Positions 43,447 through 52,042 of a stretch of DNA of 64,000 nucleotides are shown here, in pieces. The stretch lies in NCBI GenBank assembly GCA_963837025.1, contig CAWILT010000001.1:434001-498000 (forward strand), read 5' to 3'. The translations under genes were made by a program, and so were the position numbers. The DNA is from JALZUV01 sp963837025 (lineage in GTDB: Bacteria; Pseudomonadota; Alphaproteobacteria; Rickettsiales; JALZUV01). Every line of letters begins with the position of its first letter. Position 1 is the stretch's first letter. Under the pieces are notes generated by a model. That model ran no database searches and was not told the origin of the DNA. It saw only the letters and a list, made by a program, of their open reading frames with translations.

Positions 43447-43921
43447 ATATATTATGCCTGAAAGGAAATTTCATTTAATTTTTGGTACAATTTGGCCGCT
43501 ATTACTATCGGGAATCTCTTGGTTAGCTATTGTAGGAACTGAAAGCCTATCAATAAACTTATTTTGGCCCATTCAAATTGTATTATTTACTGTCGCCGAA
43601 TCTTTTATTTTTTTCCCATTTTACTTACTGCTTGTAGCGTTACCAGCACTACTAATAATGTACAAAAAATCAGAGGCGAATGCTAAAAGATTTATCTTCA
43701 TTGCTCCGCTAATATTAGCGTTAATCGCAAAAATAGTTACTGTATTTAGCGATCCTATAAAAGAAAAATTTGAGATGACTATTTTGTTGGAAGGCGGATT
43801 ACTCTTCGCGTTCATGATTCTTATCGTTGGCTATCTAAATATAGCTACTTATTTTGCGTTTTTAAAATTTTCTAAGAGCAAACTATGGATAGCAAACCAT
43901 GACCCAACTAAACCACTCTGA
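43436..43921 (+). CDS. Hypothetical membrane protein between lipA and the COQ10 gene
   Basis: With ATG 43436 as start the protein has 161 residues; starts at 43406 or 43454 are also possible. It has four hydrophobic segments (about residues 12-35, 40-70, 80-100 and 120-145) joined by short loops and a basic cytoplasmic tail. I do not recognise it. It overlaps the end of lipA and overlaps the COQ10/RatA gene by 23 bases. Its base composition is visibly more A+T-rich than that of lipA, which suggests a separate origin. In many alphaproteobacteria lipA is directly followed by the COQ10 gene, so this looks like an insertion. Confidence 0.5.
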   Translation: MENEYIMPERKFHLIFGTIWPLLLSGISWLAIVGTESLSINLFWPIQIVLFTVAESFIFFPFYLLLVALPALLIMYKKSEANAKRFIFIAPLILALIAKIVTVFSDPIKEKFEMTILLEGGLLFAFMILIVGYLNIATYFAFLKFSKSKLWIANHDPTKPL

Positions 43922-44333
43922 AACCACCCGATTTTCGCCGGAGCAAATATTTGCGCTGGTGAAAGATGTGCCTTCCTATCCACAGTTTATTCCGTGGTGT
44001 AAGGGCGCGCGGATTTTGGAATATGAATCGGAAAATGTATTTTTAGCTGAATTAGTCATTGGCTTTAAAGGCATAACCGAGCGCTATACTTCACGCGTCA
44101 CACTTACTCCCCATTCGGCCATTCGCGCTGAAATGGTCAAAGGGCCGTTCCATCATCTGATAAATGAATGGGAGTTGGTGCCGCAAGCCGATGGCGGAAC
44201 CGAAATAAGATTAATGCTTGATTTTGCTTTTAGTAGTAAACTGCTTGATAGTTTAATTGGCGGCGTATTTGGCCGTGCATCAAATAAAATGATTTCCGCC
44301 TTCCGGCAGCGCGCAAATGATTTATACTCCTAA
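43899..44333 (+). CDS. COQ10/RatA-like START-fold protein
   Basis: This 144-residue protein belongs to the coenzyme Q-binding COQ10/RatA family (polyketide cyclase/START fold, SRPBCC). Signatures are FALVKDVPSYPQFIPWCKGARI near the N-terminus, FKGITERYTSRVTL in the centre and GPFHHLINEWELVP. The C-terminal helix has GRASNKMISAFRQRA. Mitochondrial Coq10 binds ubiquinone and supports respiration; the RatA name comes from E. coli, where it was described as a ribosome-association toxin. The COQ10 role is more likely in this lineage. It follows lipA as usual, but with one membrane-protein gene between them. Confidence 0.85.
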   Translation: MTQLNHSETTRFSPEQIFALVKDVPSYPQFIPWCKGARILEYESENVFLAELVIGFKGITERYTSRVTLTPHSAIRAEMVKGPFHHLINEWELVPQADGGTEIRLMLDFAFSSKLLDSLIGGVFGRASNKMISAFRQRANDLYS

Positions 44334-44349
44334 ATATAGGATAAAAAAG

Positions 44350-44661
44350 CTACGCCGAAGCGATGCAACGCTCTTTCATTTTATATTCGCTAGCTAACGC
44401 AAACTCTTCTTCCGTAATTCCCATTTGCGCACAAAGTGCTTGGGCAAGCTTAAGCGAATCATTTTCTAACAAACCGTGCGTATTGGCGAATGCAGCAAGC
44501 TTCATCTCTTCACTTAATCCTTTTTCGGATTGAGAAAGTTTATTCAACAATGCTTTGCGGCTAACATAACTACTTTTATTCGATTCCATTAAACCATGCA
44601 GAGTTACCGCGCAAACTAAGGTTTCTTTATGATGCTGTTTCAGTTGTTCTAAAATAGTCAT
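44350..44661 (-). CDS. Small helical hypothetical protein, 103 aa
   Basis: The protein is all-helical by pattern and soluble, with no signal peptide. It contains MTILEQLKQHHKETL at the start, a hydrophobic helix around residue 15-22, and LGLENDSLKLAQ-like amphipathic helices after residue 60. I do not recognise it. It has a good ribosome site (AAGGCAGG) in a leader nearly identical to that of the 46498-46130 gene (AAGGCAGG..GGCC.ATATGACT), which is curious because the proteins are unrelated in appearance. It is convergent with the COQ10 gene (16 bases). Confidence 0.5.
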   Translation of the reverse strand: MTILEQLKQHHKETLVCAVTLHGLMESNKSSYVSRKALLNKLSQSEKGLSEEMKLAAFANTHGLLENDSLKLAQALCAQMGITEEEFALASEYKMKERCIASA

Positions 44662-44742
44662 ATGGCCTGCCTTTCACTTGTGTTAATTTCATATTAGCTA
44701 TGAATGTCTAACATATACTTAAAAAATACAGGCTTTCTCATT

Positions 44743-45357
44743 TTAAGCCACTAAATAATCATCCATCGCAATAATTCCATGTGGGTTTAGCAAACTTTCA
44801 CCTTCATGCGTATAAAGCACAATACCATTTTGCTGGCAACGTCCTGCAATTAACGTATCAACCGCGCGACGTGCGGTGCTATCCAAACCTAACATTGGCC
44901 TATCTAGCAGCCAAATAAGCGATGGGCGCGTCACTAAAGGCGTTAAGTAAATGCGCTGCTGCTGTCCAAAGGTTAAGGCCGCCACTTTTTGATTCGCCAA
45001 TGCTTTTAAACCAAAATACCCCATTGCCGCATCCACCAGTTCAGGTGACCCTTTAAGCGCCAAACGCTCTACTTGTTTTAAAACCGTTAGTTTAGGTTTA
45101 AGTGATGCATCATTGCGTTGGGGTAAGTGAATCACATCATTAAAGAATTCGCTATCACCTCGCGTTTCATCATGGGCGAAGCTGATACAACCCGTTGATA
45201 CAGGCACTTTACCCGCTATCATTTCAAGTAACCAGCTTTTGCCACTCGCATTAACCCCTTCAATACGTATGAGGCTGCCCGGCAAAAGCGTAAGCGCAAA
45301 TTCGCTAAATAAAGTTACGCCAGCAGATTGACGCTCAATGTTTTGAATTGTAAGCAT
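44743..45357 (-). CDS. CcmA-like ABC ATPase with degenerate Walker B
   Basis: The 204-residue ATPase resembles CcmA, the ATP-binding subunit of the cytochrome c maturation exporter (haem release from CcmE). Walker A is GVNASGKSW (about 34-42), a Q-loop follows in LPQRND, the signature is LTFGQQQRI, and the H-loop is YTHEGES. In Walker B, WLLDRPMLGLD, the catalytic Glu after the Asp is replaced by Arg (codon AGG), and the signature lacks the usual Ser-Gly-Gly. It may therefore bind ATP but hydrolyse poorly. ccmB, ccmC and other c-type maturation genes are absent here. Its start lies only five bases from the divergent ModA-like gene. Confidence 0.65.
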   Translation of the reverse strand: MLTIQNIERQSAGVTLFSEFALTLLPGSLIRIEGVNASGKSWLLEMIAGKVPVSTGCISFAHDETRGDSEFFNDVIHLPQRNDASLKPKLTVLKQVERLALKGSPELVDAAMGYFGLKALANQKVAALTFGQQQRIYLTPLVTRPSLIWLLDRPMLGLDSTARRAVDTLIAGRCQQNGIVLYTHEGESLLNPHGIIAMDDYLVA

Positions 45358-45362
45358 GATGC

Positions 45363-46133
45363 ATGATTGCTTATCTGTTTGCTGGTATTATTGCAATGCT
45401 TCCCTTTGTGGCTAACGCCCAATTGGCTACGATTGATTTAACCAATCTCAGCGTTATGGCGGATAGGGCACTAACAGTGCCTCTTTCTAAATTAGCCAGT
45501 GATTATAGCCGTGATAACGGCGTAACGATAACCGTCACTTACGCGCCAAGCTTTGAACAAACCGTTGCTATTCAAGAAGGCGAACCAGCCGATTTATTTA
45601 TATCAGCACACCCACAATCGCTGCGACAGCTAAAGCAGCGTGGATTGTTGAATTTAAAAACGCTTTCGCCCTTAGTACGAGCTGAATTTGCCGTATTATC
45701 GAATCAAGATACGCCAAAAATAACCGATGCATCGCAAATAGAGGATATTCTAAAGCCGCCCTTTAATTACGTTGCCATTGCTAGCCCCGCCGCCACGGCG
45801 GAAGGTTTTTATGGCCGCCAAATTTTGGATAATTTAACCGATTTGAAAATCCCAGCAGCTGAAATGTCAGATACAGAAGCGATACTACAACAATTGCGTA
45901 AAACAAAAAACCCAATGCTAGCTATATTATTCGAACCTGATGCGCTCTTATATTCAGATACATATCAAATGCTACCACTTGATTCGACCCTGCATGAACC
46001 GGCAATATTCTATTCTGCAATCATTCCTGGCGACAGCGCATTATTAGCGGCAAAGTTTCAAAGCTTTTTATCGAGTAACATTGCCCAACGCGAATTTATA
46101 AAATACCGATTTTATTCAGCTAAAAAAGATTAA
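45363..46133 (+). CDS. ModA-like molybdate-type substrate-binding protein
   Basis: The 256-residue protein has a signal peptide (ending near ANAQL) and the two-lobe periplasmic binding fold of the ModA family (PF13531): LSVMADRALTVPLSKLASDY at the start of lobe 1, the characteristic GEPADLFISAHPQSL, and YNYVAIASPAATAEGFYGRQ-type residues in lobe 2. ModA normally works with ModB permease and ModC ATPase, but neither lies in the window. The substrate is not proven to be molybdate. The gene is divergent from the CcmA-like ATPase with five bases between starts, and its end overlaps the stop of the convergent gene by four bases. Confidence 0.7.
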   Translation: MIAYLFAGIIAMLPFVANAQLATIDLTNLSVMADRALTVPLSKLASDYSRDNGVTITVTYAPSFEQTVAIQEGEPADLFISAHPQSLRQLKQRGLLNLKTLSPLVRAEFAVLSNQDTPKITDASQIEDILKPPFNYVAIASPAATAEGFYGRQILDNLTDLKIPAAEMSDTEAILQQLRKTKNPMLAILFEPDALLYSDTYQMLPLDSTLHEPAIFYSAIIPGDSALLAAKFQSFLSSNIAQREFIKYRFYSAKKD

Positions 46134-46498
46134 CCAAGATAACGAATTGATTCCATAAACTCTTTAAATTCTTGCTCAGGATTATCAAACCCCATCGCTT
46201 GTGGCTCAGGACGGAAAAAGGCTAAAGGTTCGCCAAATTCGCTATAAACACCACGAATTTTGCCTTGAAAATCAATAGCTTTTTTGCCTTTGGGTAAATC
46301 TACTACCGTAAAGCCTGCAGGGTTAGTCATCGCTTCACGATAGATGCGTACGGCATAAGCGTGATAGTCACGTTCATCGTGAAAACCCATAGATGCGCCA
46401 TGAATTCGGAAATTGGATGCCATCATATCATTTGAGCGGATACCTAACTTCGCTAAAATTCCGCCAGTTTCTTTCTTTACCGCTGATACTAAAGTCAT
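46130..46498 (-). CDS. Hypothetical protein, 122 aa
   Basis: I do not recognise the family. It is a soluble, mixed alpha/beta protein with no signal peptide. It includes MGFHDERDYHAYAVRIYREA, FTVVDLPKGKKAIDFQGKIRGV and an acidic, Phe-rich C-terminal segment (DNPEQEFKEFMES). A strong GGGAGG ribosome site and an A+T-rich upstream region with a good promoter (46531-46559) suggest it is well expressed as a single gene. It is convergent with the ModA-like gene and overlaps its stop by four bases. Its leader is very similar to that of the 44350-44661 gene. Confidence 0.55.
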   Translation of the reverse strand: MTLVSAVKKETGGILAKLGIRSNDMMASNFRIHGASMGFHDERDYHAYAVRIYREAMTNPAGFTVVDLPKGKKAIDFQGKIRGVYSEFGEPLAFFRPEPQAMGFDNPEQEFKEFMESIRYLG

Positions 46499-46530
46499 AT
46501 GGGCCTCCCTGCCTTAAACTTAATTAAAAT

Positions 46531-46559
46531 ATTATAACATGACAATTACGTTACAACAA
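46531..46559 (-). promoter_or_regulatory. Sigma-70-type promoter for the 46130-46498 gene
   Basis: A perfect TATAAT on the minus strand is 17 bases from TTGTTG (3 of 6). The surrounding 147-base gap is strongly A+T-rich and contains no gene. It leads to a leader of about 25 bases with GGGAGG. Confidence 0.5.
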
Positions 46560-46645
46560 TAAAAATAAACAATTTATAACAAGGTGTTGCGAAGCATGTC
46601 GTAAAAATTAATTACTTAAAGCTTACGTCATATGTTAGTATTTTG

Positions 46646-47656
46646 TTAACTTTTAAGTGCCAAAGGCCATCGTGCACGTGCTTCAAAATCTAAATTTGTG
46701 GCACCTACAACACAATATTGCTCATAACCAGCCCATGCAATCATCGCCGCATTATCCGTACAAAGCGCAATTGGCGGCGTATGCAAATAAAACCCTGCTT
46801 TTGATGCAGCTTTATCTAAAGCTGATTTGATTGTTTTATTAGCTGCCACACCACCCGCTACTACAAGTCTCGGCGCATCATCATAAACTATCATGGCGCG
46901 CTTTAAGCGATTAGTGATACATTTAACCACAGCAAGCTGAAAGGATGCGCATAAATCCGCTTTATCTTGCAGCGTTTTTATCGGTTCTTTCAAAATAATT
47001 TCACGAACTGCAGTTTTGAGTCCTGAAAATGAAAAATTGCAATTAGGTTGCCCTTTTAGGGGAATTGGCAAATCAAAACGCGTCTCATCACCTTGTAAAG
47101 CAAGCGCTTCAACCGCTGGCCCACCCGGATAACCAAGCCCCAACATTTTTGCAGTTTTATCAAATACCTCACCCAAAGCATCATCTAAAGTAGCGCCAAG
47201 CAATTTAAATTCGGTGCAAGATTTTACTTTAATCCACTGGCAATGCCCACCTGATATTAATAAAAGGAGGTAGGGATACTCCACCTGTTCAGTAAGCCGA
47301 GCCGTTAGCGCATGTCCTGCTAAATGATTAACAGCGATTATCGGAATGCCTGATGCTAAACTAAGTGCTTTAGCAGTCATTACCCCCACCATCACCCCAC
47401 CAATAAGACCAGGTCCACCGGTTACTGCTATTAAATCAATATCAGCTAGATTACACTGCGCCTTATCTAAAGCCGCTTCAACCACTTTATCCATAGCATT
47501 TACATGGCTACGCGCAGCTATTTCTGGTACAACCCCGCCAAAGGCCTGATGCTCTTTTAACTGTGTCCACACCACGCTTGATTCAATCTCGCCATTGCTG
47601 CTAGTAACAGCGGCAGCCGTATCGTCACAACTACTTTCTAAGCCTAAAATTCTCAT
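46646..47656 (-). CDS. tsaD: tRNA N6-threonylcarbamoyladenosine transferase TsaD
   Basis: TsaD transfers threonylcarbamoyl to A37 of ANN-decoding tRNAs, with TsaB and TsaE. The 336-residue protein begins LGLESSCDDTAAAV, has the metal-binding His pair in NHLAGHALTARL (about 107-119), VTGGPGLIGG, GGHCQWIKV, the PGGPAVE loop and the C-terminal VAGGVAANKTIKSAL, all TsaD signatures. It is divergent from hemC with only about 35-40 bases between, an arrangement widespread in alphaproteobacteria. Confidence 0.95.
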   Translation of the reverse strand: MRILGLESSCDDTAAAVTSSNGEIESSVVWTQLKEHQAFGGVVPEIAARSHVNAMDKVVEAALDKAQCNLADIDLIAVTGGPGLIGGVMVGVMTAKALSLASGIPIIAVNHLAGHALTARLTEQVEYPYLLLLISGGHCQWIKVKSCTEFKLLGATLDDALGEVFDKTAKMLGLGYPGGPAVEALALQGDETRFDLPIPLKGQPNCNFSFSGLKTAVREIILKEPIKTLQDKADLCASFQLAVVKCITNRLKRAMIVYDDAPRLVVAGGVAANKTIKSALDKAASKAGFYLHTPPIALCTDNAAMIAWAGYEQYCVVGATNLDFEARARWPLALKS

Positions 47657-47696
47657 CTAGCTTGCTTATCTTATCTTCAGCAATTAGACAATGCTC

Positions 47697-48605
47697 ATGC
47701 AACGTTTTGTGATCGCCACACGCCAGAGCAAATTGGCACTCATTCAATCAGAAATGATTAAGCGTGCTCTAGTGCAACACCACATCTGCGATGTTTCGTT
47801 ACTGCCTATGAAAACCACGGGCGATAAAGAAAAGGATATCGCCTTGCTTGAGATTGGCGGTAAAGGGCTTTTTACTAAAGAAATTGAAAATGCACTCTTA
47901 ATGGGCAGCGCTAACCTAGCAATGCATTCACTTAAAGATATGCCTATAGACCAACCGGATGGGCTAATGATTGGGGCTGTATTGAAGCGTGATAACCCTT
48001 TTGATTACCTTATTTGCGCGGATCCCTGCCATAAACTCAGCGATTTAGCGTTAGGTGCAACTATCGGCACAGGCAGTCCGCGCCGAGCGGCTCAAATGAA
48101 ATTGCATCGCCCCGACATAATCATAAAGCCATTTCGCGGCAATGTTCCCACGCGTTTACGTAAATTACACGAAGGCCAAGTAGATGCTACAATCCTCGCA
48201 GCAGCGGGGCTTGAGCGCTTAAATATCAATCCACAAAATACGTTTGCCCTACCCTTTATTCCGGCTATTGGTCAGGGCATTGTGGCAATACAATGCCGAA
48301 GCAACGATAGCGACGCACGCGCAAAGCTTGAGGCGATTAACCATTTGCCTACTTGGCATCAAATGCAGGCTGAACGGGCATTTTTAAATACCTTAGAGGG
48401 TGACTGTCATTCACCCATTGCAGGATATGCTGAAATGATTAACGATAGCCATATGCGTATCACCGGACAAATCCTTGCTGAAGATGGAACGCATCATTTT
48501 AGCGCTCAACAAGAGGGGCACTATACCGATGCCGAAAAGCTTGGAATTGCCTGCGCCAATTTATTAAAACCTAAATCGCATCAATTATGGCACGCATCCT
48601 CTTAA
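47697..48605 (+). CDS. hemC: Porphobilinogen deaminase (hydroxymethylbilane synthase) HemC
   Basis: HemC links four porphobilinogens into hydroxymethylbilane. The start at ATG 47697 is chosen; ATG 47691 would add two residues. The protein has 302 residues. Signatures are ATRQSKLALIQS, GGKGLFTKEIE, HSLKDMPI, IGTGSPRRAAQ (with the pair of Arg residues), and the dipyrromethane Cys in EGDCHSPIAGY (usually GGCxxPxG). It overlaps hemD by 19 bases and starts the hemC-hemD-mitofilin-hemY run. Confidence 0.95.
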   Translation: MQRFVIATRQSKLALIQSEMIKRALVQHHICDVSLLPMKTTGDKEKDIALLEIGGKGLFTKEIENALLMGSANLAMHSLKDMPIDQPDGLMIGAVLKRDNPFDYLICADPCHKLSDLALGATIGTGSPRRAAQMKLHRPDIIIKPFRGNVPTRLRKLHEGQVDATILAAAGLERLNINPQNTFALPFIPAIGQGIVAIQCRSNDSDARAKLEAINHLPTWHQMQAERAFLNTLEGDCHSPIAGYAEMINDSHMRITGQILAEDGTHHFSAQQEGHYTDAEKLGIACANLLKPKSHQLWHASS

Positions 48606-49192
48606 CCTGCACCGATGTGATTGCGCAGCGGATTATTTCCGCAACCAACGCATCAGGTCATACGATCTTGCATCATCCCATGCTCAAAATTGAACCGCTT
48701 GAAGTTGATCCTAGTATCATTGCAAGCACTCCAAAAGCATTGCTAATTACCAGCCATTACGCCTTAAAAGCAGCAGAACATTGGAAAAAACTTCCTCTTT
48801 ATGTCATAGGCAGTCAATTAGCACAACAAGCCCAAACCATAGGCTTCAACGTAGTTAACGTTGGTCAATCCATCTCTGACTTGATACCTCACTTACCACC
48901 TAGAACACTTTATCTTCGTGGCGAGCACATTTCACAGCCGATTGAAACTCAGCAAATAATTTGTTATCGCGCACATCTCTTGCCACTTAATGAATCAAAA
49001 ATTTTTGATGCAATTACCTTGTTTTCCGCCCGAGTAGCAAATAGCTTGCCTTTTATTGATGCATCAATCTTATGTATGAGCCAACGTGTCGCCAATGCTG
49101 CACCTCAAAATTTGAAATCTAAGATTGTAATTGCCAAGCAACCAACTCATCAATCTATGATTGATTTGATAAATCGCTGGCAAGCTAATTGA
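48587..49192 (+). CDS. hemD: Uroporphyrinogen-III synthase HemD
   Basis: HemD closes and inverts ring D to make uroporphyrinogen III. The 201-residue protein is on the short side for the family (about 240). It has the two-domain HemD pattern but low conservation, as usual: ILLTCTDVIAQRIISATNASGH at the start, ALLITSHYALKA in domain 1, TLYLRGEHIS in the hinge, and FSARVANSLP as the domain 2 equivalent of FTSxxxV. Assignment rests mainly on position after hemC and before the mitofilin-like and HemY genes. Confidence 0.8.
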   Translation: MARILLTCTDVIAQRIISATNASGHTILHHPMLKIEPLEVDPSIIASTPKALLITSHYALKAAEHWKKLPLYVIGSQLAQQAQTIGFNVVNVGQSISDLIPHLPPRTLYLRGEHISQPIETQQIICYRAHLLPLNESKIFDAITLFSARVANSLPFIDASILCMSQRVANAAPQNLKSKIVIAKQPTHQSMIDLINRWQAN

Positions 49193-49212
49193 TATAAGGT
49201 ATAAATAGCGAC

Positions 49213-50376
49213 ATGAATGATAAGATAGACAAACCCCGCGATGCCAAAACCAAATCAAGCGAGCCGATAAGTCCGGCTAATGAAAAACCGTTTAAAAAGC
49301 CCAATGTCGATTCAAAACCGCAATCAAAAAAGCCTGTGGTTAAGGGCGTTTCAGCGCCGGGTGTAGTTTTCTTAAGCTTACTAACATCGCTTGTCATTAT
49401 AACTGGGTTATTTGCGTTTCGCGCCCCGCTAACAAAATTTACCAGCCCTTACATCACACAAAATCAATTAGCAAATCAGAACACATCATTTAATGCTGCG
49501 CAAACACCACCCGCAGGTTTTGTAACCGTGCCAGCAGCATCTGATTTACCAACGCTTAGCGCAGCTAAAACAACGGATACTGAAACGAATCTGCGCAAAG
49601 AAATTGCAGATTTAAAAATGGAGCAACAAACGCTCGATACCAAAATTGAAGCTTTGAAAGCAACTCCAACCAACAACGATGCAGGATTTGATAACTATCA
49701 ATATGATTCAGCTCTAGCCGCCACGAAAGCGGAACTTAAAGCATCACAAGCGCGCATCGCCATATTAGAAGCGCAGTCAACGGAAATGAAAAACGCTTTT
49801 GAAAATGCTCTGGCAAAAATCAATGCAAACCAAAGCCAATCATCGAATGTAAAGGGCTTAATTGCTTTTCAGGCTTTACAAGTTCAAGCTTTATCAGGCC
49901 AACCCTTTGAATCAGAGTTAGAACAGGTCATCACTATTCTACGCTCAAAAGGTGCATCAACTGTTGAAGTTTCGCAGTTAAATGAAGTAGCAAAGACGGG
50001 CAGAACTTCACTCATTACGCTTAAACAACATTTTGCAAAAGCGGTTACAGATTACATGCAATTACCCTCAGATTCTGAAGCGGGCATTGTAGATAAAGTC
50101 GCCCAGAATCTAAGTTCATTTGTGCGTGTGCGACGCACCGACGGGATGGAAAATGATGATGATAGTATTATTGCAAAAGCCGAGGAATTGATAAATGAAG
50201 GCAATGTGCAAGCTGCGTTAACAACTATTTCAACCTTAAGCAAACCAGCGCGTAAAAGCTTTGATACATTTATGAAAGAAGCAAAACTCTACACTGAAGT
50301 GCCTAATATGTTGCGTGCAATACAGCTACAGTTTGCCGATAATTCTAATCAAAATGAAAACATTCAGCAGAATTAG
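49213..50376 (+). CDS. Mitofilin-like inner-membrane protein (between hemD and hemY)
   Basis: The 387-residue protein has a basic, proline- and lysine-rich cytoplasmic N-terminus, one membrane segment (about residues 52-72), and a long coiled coil from about 125 to 220 (for example LRKEIADLKMEQQTLDTKIE). The C-terminal part matches the conserved mitofilin signature: ALQVQALSGQPFESELEQV followed by alternating helices. In alphaproteobacteria this protein, the ancestor of mitochondrial Mic60, lies between hemD and hemY and shapes intracytoplasmic membranes. Here it keeps that place, three bases before hemY. Confidence 0.85.
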   Translation: MNDKIDKPRDAKTKSSEPISPANEKPFKKPNVDSKPQSKKPVVKGVSAPGVVFLSLLTSLVIITGLFAFRAPLTKFTSPYITQNQLANQNTSFNAAQTPPAGFVTVPAASDLPTLSAAKTTDTETNLRKEIADLKMEQQTLDTKIEALKATPTNNDAGFDNYQYDSALAATKAELKASQARIAILEAQSTEMKNAFENALAKINANQSQSSNVKGLIAFQALQVQALSGQPFESELEQVITILRSKGASTVEVSQLNEVAKTGRTSLITLKQHFAKAVTDYMQLPSDSEAGIVDKVAQNLSSFVRVRRTDGMENDDDSIIAKAEELINEGNVQAALTTISTLSKPARKSFDTFMKEAKLYTEVPNMLRAIQLQFADNSNQNENIQQN

Positions 50377-50378
50377 TA

Positions 50379-51677
50379 ATGCGTAGAATTCTCTTCCTAT
50401 GTTTATTTTTAGTTGTTGCGTTTGCAGCAGGTTGGGCAGCCGATAACGCAGGGGAATTTTCGCTTAATTGGCTTGGCTATTATATAGAGGGTAGCGTTTC
50501 TTTTCTGTTAATTGCATTGGTTTTAGGCAGTGCACTGATATGGATTATATTACATTGGATCAATACACTGCTGCATTTACCCAGCGACCTGAAACGCGAG
50601 CGCGAGCGCTTACAAAATGAAAAAGGGTTAGAATTGTTAACCCAAGCGATGATTGCAGCTAGCGAGAGCGATCCTAAACGCGCTAAATTACATTTGGCAA
50701 AAGCACGAAAGTATTTATCGAACTCACCACTTCCAAGGCTTATGCAATTACAGTTAGCTGCGCGTGACAAAGATATCGACGCGGTGCACCAACAGTTTCT
50801 GCAATTGCAAAATTATGACTCTACCAAAGCACTCGCATTACGTGGATTAGCTGAACAATCCATTAATCAAGGTGATATGGATGAAGCGTTAAAACACACC
50901 GAAACTCTATTGAAAATCGCGCCCAATTTGCCTTCTACACAACTTTTAGCTATTGATATATTTGCTTGTCACCATCGCTGGCAAGAAGCCGAAAAGCTAA
51001 TCAAACGTGCTTATTCTCAACGTCATATAACCGCTGATTTACATAAGCGCACCGCTGCTACATTAGCTGCGCAACAGGCCGTTATTATGTTAGAACAAAA
51101 AAACCGTAGCGGTGCAATGGAAGCTTTCAAAAAAGCGGTATCTATCGATCCAAGCTTACAGCCTGCAGCTATTCACTATTCTGAGCTTTTACATCAAATT
51201 GGCAAAACATCGCAAGCGGCCAAAATTTTGCGTTATAGCTGGAAAACGTCGCCTCATCCTGCTGTTGCTGAGCAGTATCAAAAACTCTATCAAGATTTAG
51301 CGCCTGAGAAAAAAGTTAAAAAATTACAAGAGTTGGCACAACAAAACAAAAATTCGTTGGAGTCGCAAATTTTACTCGCCAAAGCAGCGATGATTGGTGA
51401 AAAGTGGGATGAAGCTAAAAATTATCTCAAAATTGGATTGAGCAAACAAAATACGGTGGCTCTATGTCAAATGATGGCGAAGCTTTATAATCGCGGTTAT
51501 AACAATGAAACTGAAGAGCGCCGTTGGCTTGAAAAGGCAATTACAGCCACGCCAGATGCCACGTGGCTATGTTTAAATTGTAAAGATATGCCACTAAACT
51601 GGCGTGCGCATTGCGGCATCTGTTTCGATTTTGCTAGTATTTATTGGCAGCCAGAACGGCCATTAGCCGCTATTTAA
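50379..51677 (+). CDS. hemY: HemY-like tetratricopeptide membrane protein
   Basis: This HemY_N family protein (432 residues) has two N-terminal membrane segments (about 5-22 and 42-64), followed by a basic stretch SDLKRERERLQ and TPR-like helices through to the C-terminus. Two Cys pairs near the end (CLNC and CGIC, about residues 402 and 416) form a putative zinc ribbon ahead of a YWQPER tail, as is usual in alphaproteobacterial HemY. The family is encoded after the haem genes; its function in haem synthesis is not settled. It is convergent with the Mth938-like gene, overlapping by four bases. Confidence 0.88.
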   Translation: MRRILFLCLFLVVAFAAGWAADNAGEFSLNWLGYYIEGSVSFLLIALVLGSALIWIILHWINTLLHLPSDLKRERERLQNEKGLELLTQAMIAASESDPKRAKLHLAKARKYLSNSPLPRLMQLQLAARDKDIDAVHQQFLQLQNYDSTKALALRGLAEQSINQGDMDEALKHTETLLKIAPNLPSTQLLAIDIFACHHRWQEAEKLIKRAYSQRHITADLHKRTAATLAAQQAVIMLEQKNRSGAMEAFKKAVSIDPSLQPAAIHYSELLHQIGKTSQAAKILRYSWKTSPHPAVAEQYQKLYQDLAPEKKVKKLQELAQQNKNSLESQILLAKAAMIGEKWDEAKNYLKIGLSKQNTVALCQMMAKLYNRGYNNETEERRWLEKAITATPDATWLCLNCKDMPLNWRAHCGICFDFASIYWQPERPLAAI

Positions 51678-52042
51678 ACTAGCATTAATAACGCAACTAC
51701 CTTGCGGCCTTCAGCTAACAAAATATTATAAGTACGACAAGCGGCGCCCGTGTCCATTACCTCAATTCCTGCACCCACTGTTTGTTTAATGGATGTACGT
51801 ATTGTTGGCAGTATAAATTGCATTTTAGCGCCTGTACCCACTAATAAAATTTCACAATCTTGAATGTCGCTTAACCGTTTTACGAGTGTGTTTTCATCTA
51901 ATTGGGCGTTTTGCCAAATCTCAACTTTATCAGGATATAGAATAATATGGGTATTATATTCGGTTTGATTGATGCGAAACAATCCATCTCCATAGGCAGT
52001 AATTCGCTGTGCGCCTTCGGCCAATATAGGGGTAATATCCAC
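51674..52042 (-). CDS. Mth938-like domain protein (DUF498/COG3737)
   Basis: This 122-residue protein is a member of the Mth938/NDUFAF3 family, which in mitochondria helps assemble complex I. Signatures are ITAYGDGLFRINQTEYNTHIILYP near residue 20 and EILLVGTGAKMQFILP in the centre, followed by GIEVMDTGAACRTYNILLAEGR. The yajC-secD-(secF)-Mth938 order is standard in alphaproteobacteria, but here it directly follows secD, one base overlapping, with no secF. Confidence 0.85.
   Translation of the reverse strand: MDITPILAEGAQRITAYGDGLFRINQTEYNTHIILYPDKVEIWQNAQLDENTLVKRLSDIQDCEILLVGTGAKMQFILPTIRTSIKQTVGAGIEVMDTGAACRTYNILLAEGRKVVALLMLV

Noticed and set aside
45363..46133. A modABC molybdate operon
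   Set aside because: Only a ModA-like protein is present; neither a ModB-type permease nor a ModC-type ATPase is adjacent. The nearby ATPase is CcmA-like and divergent.
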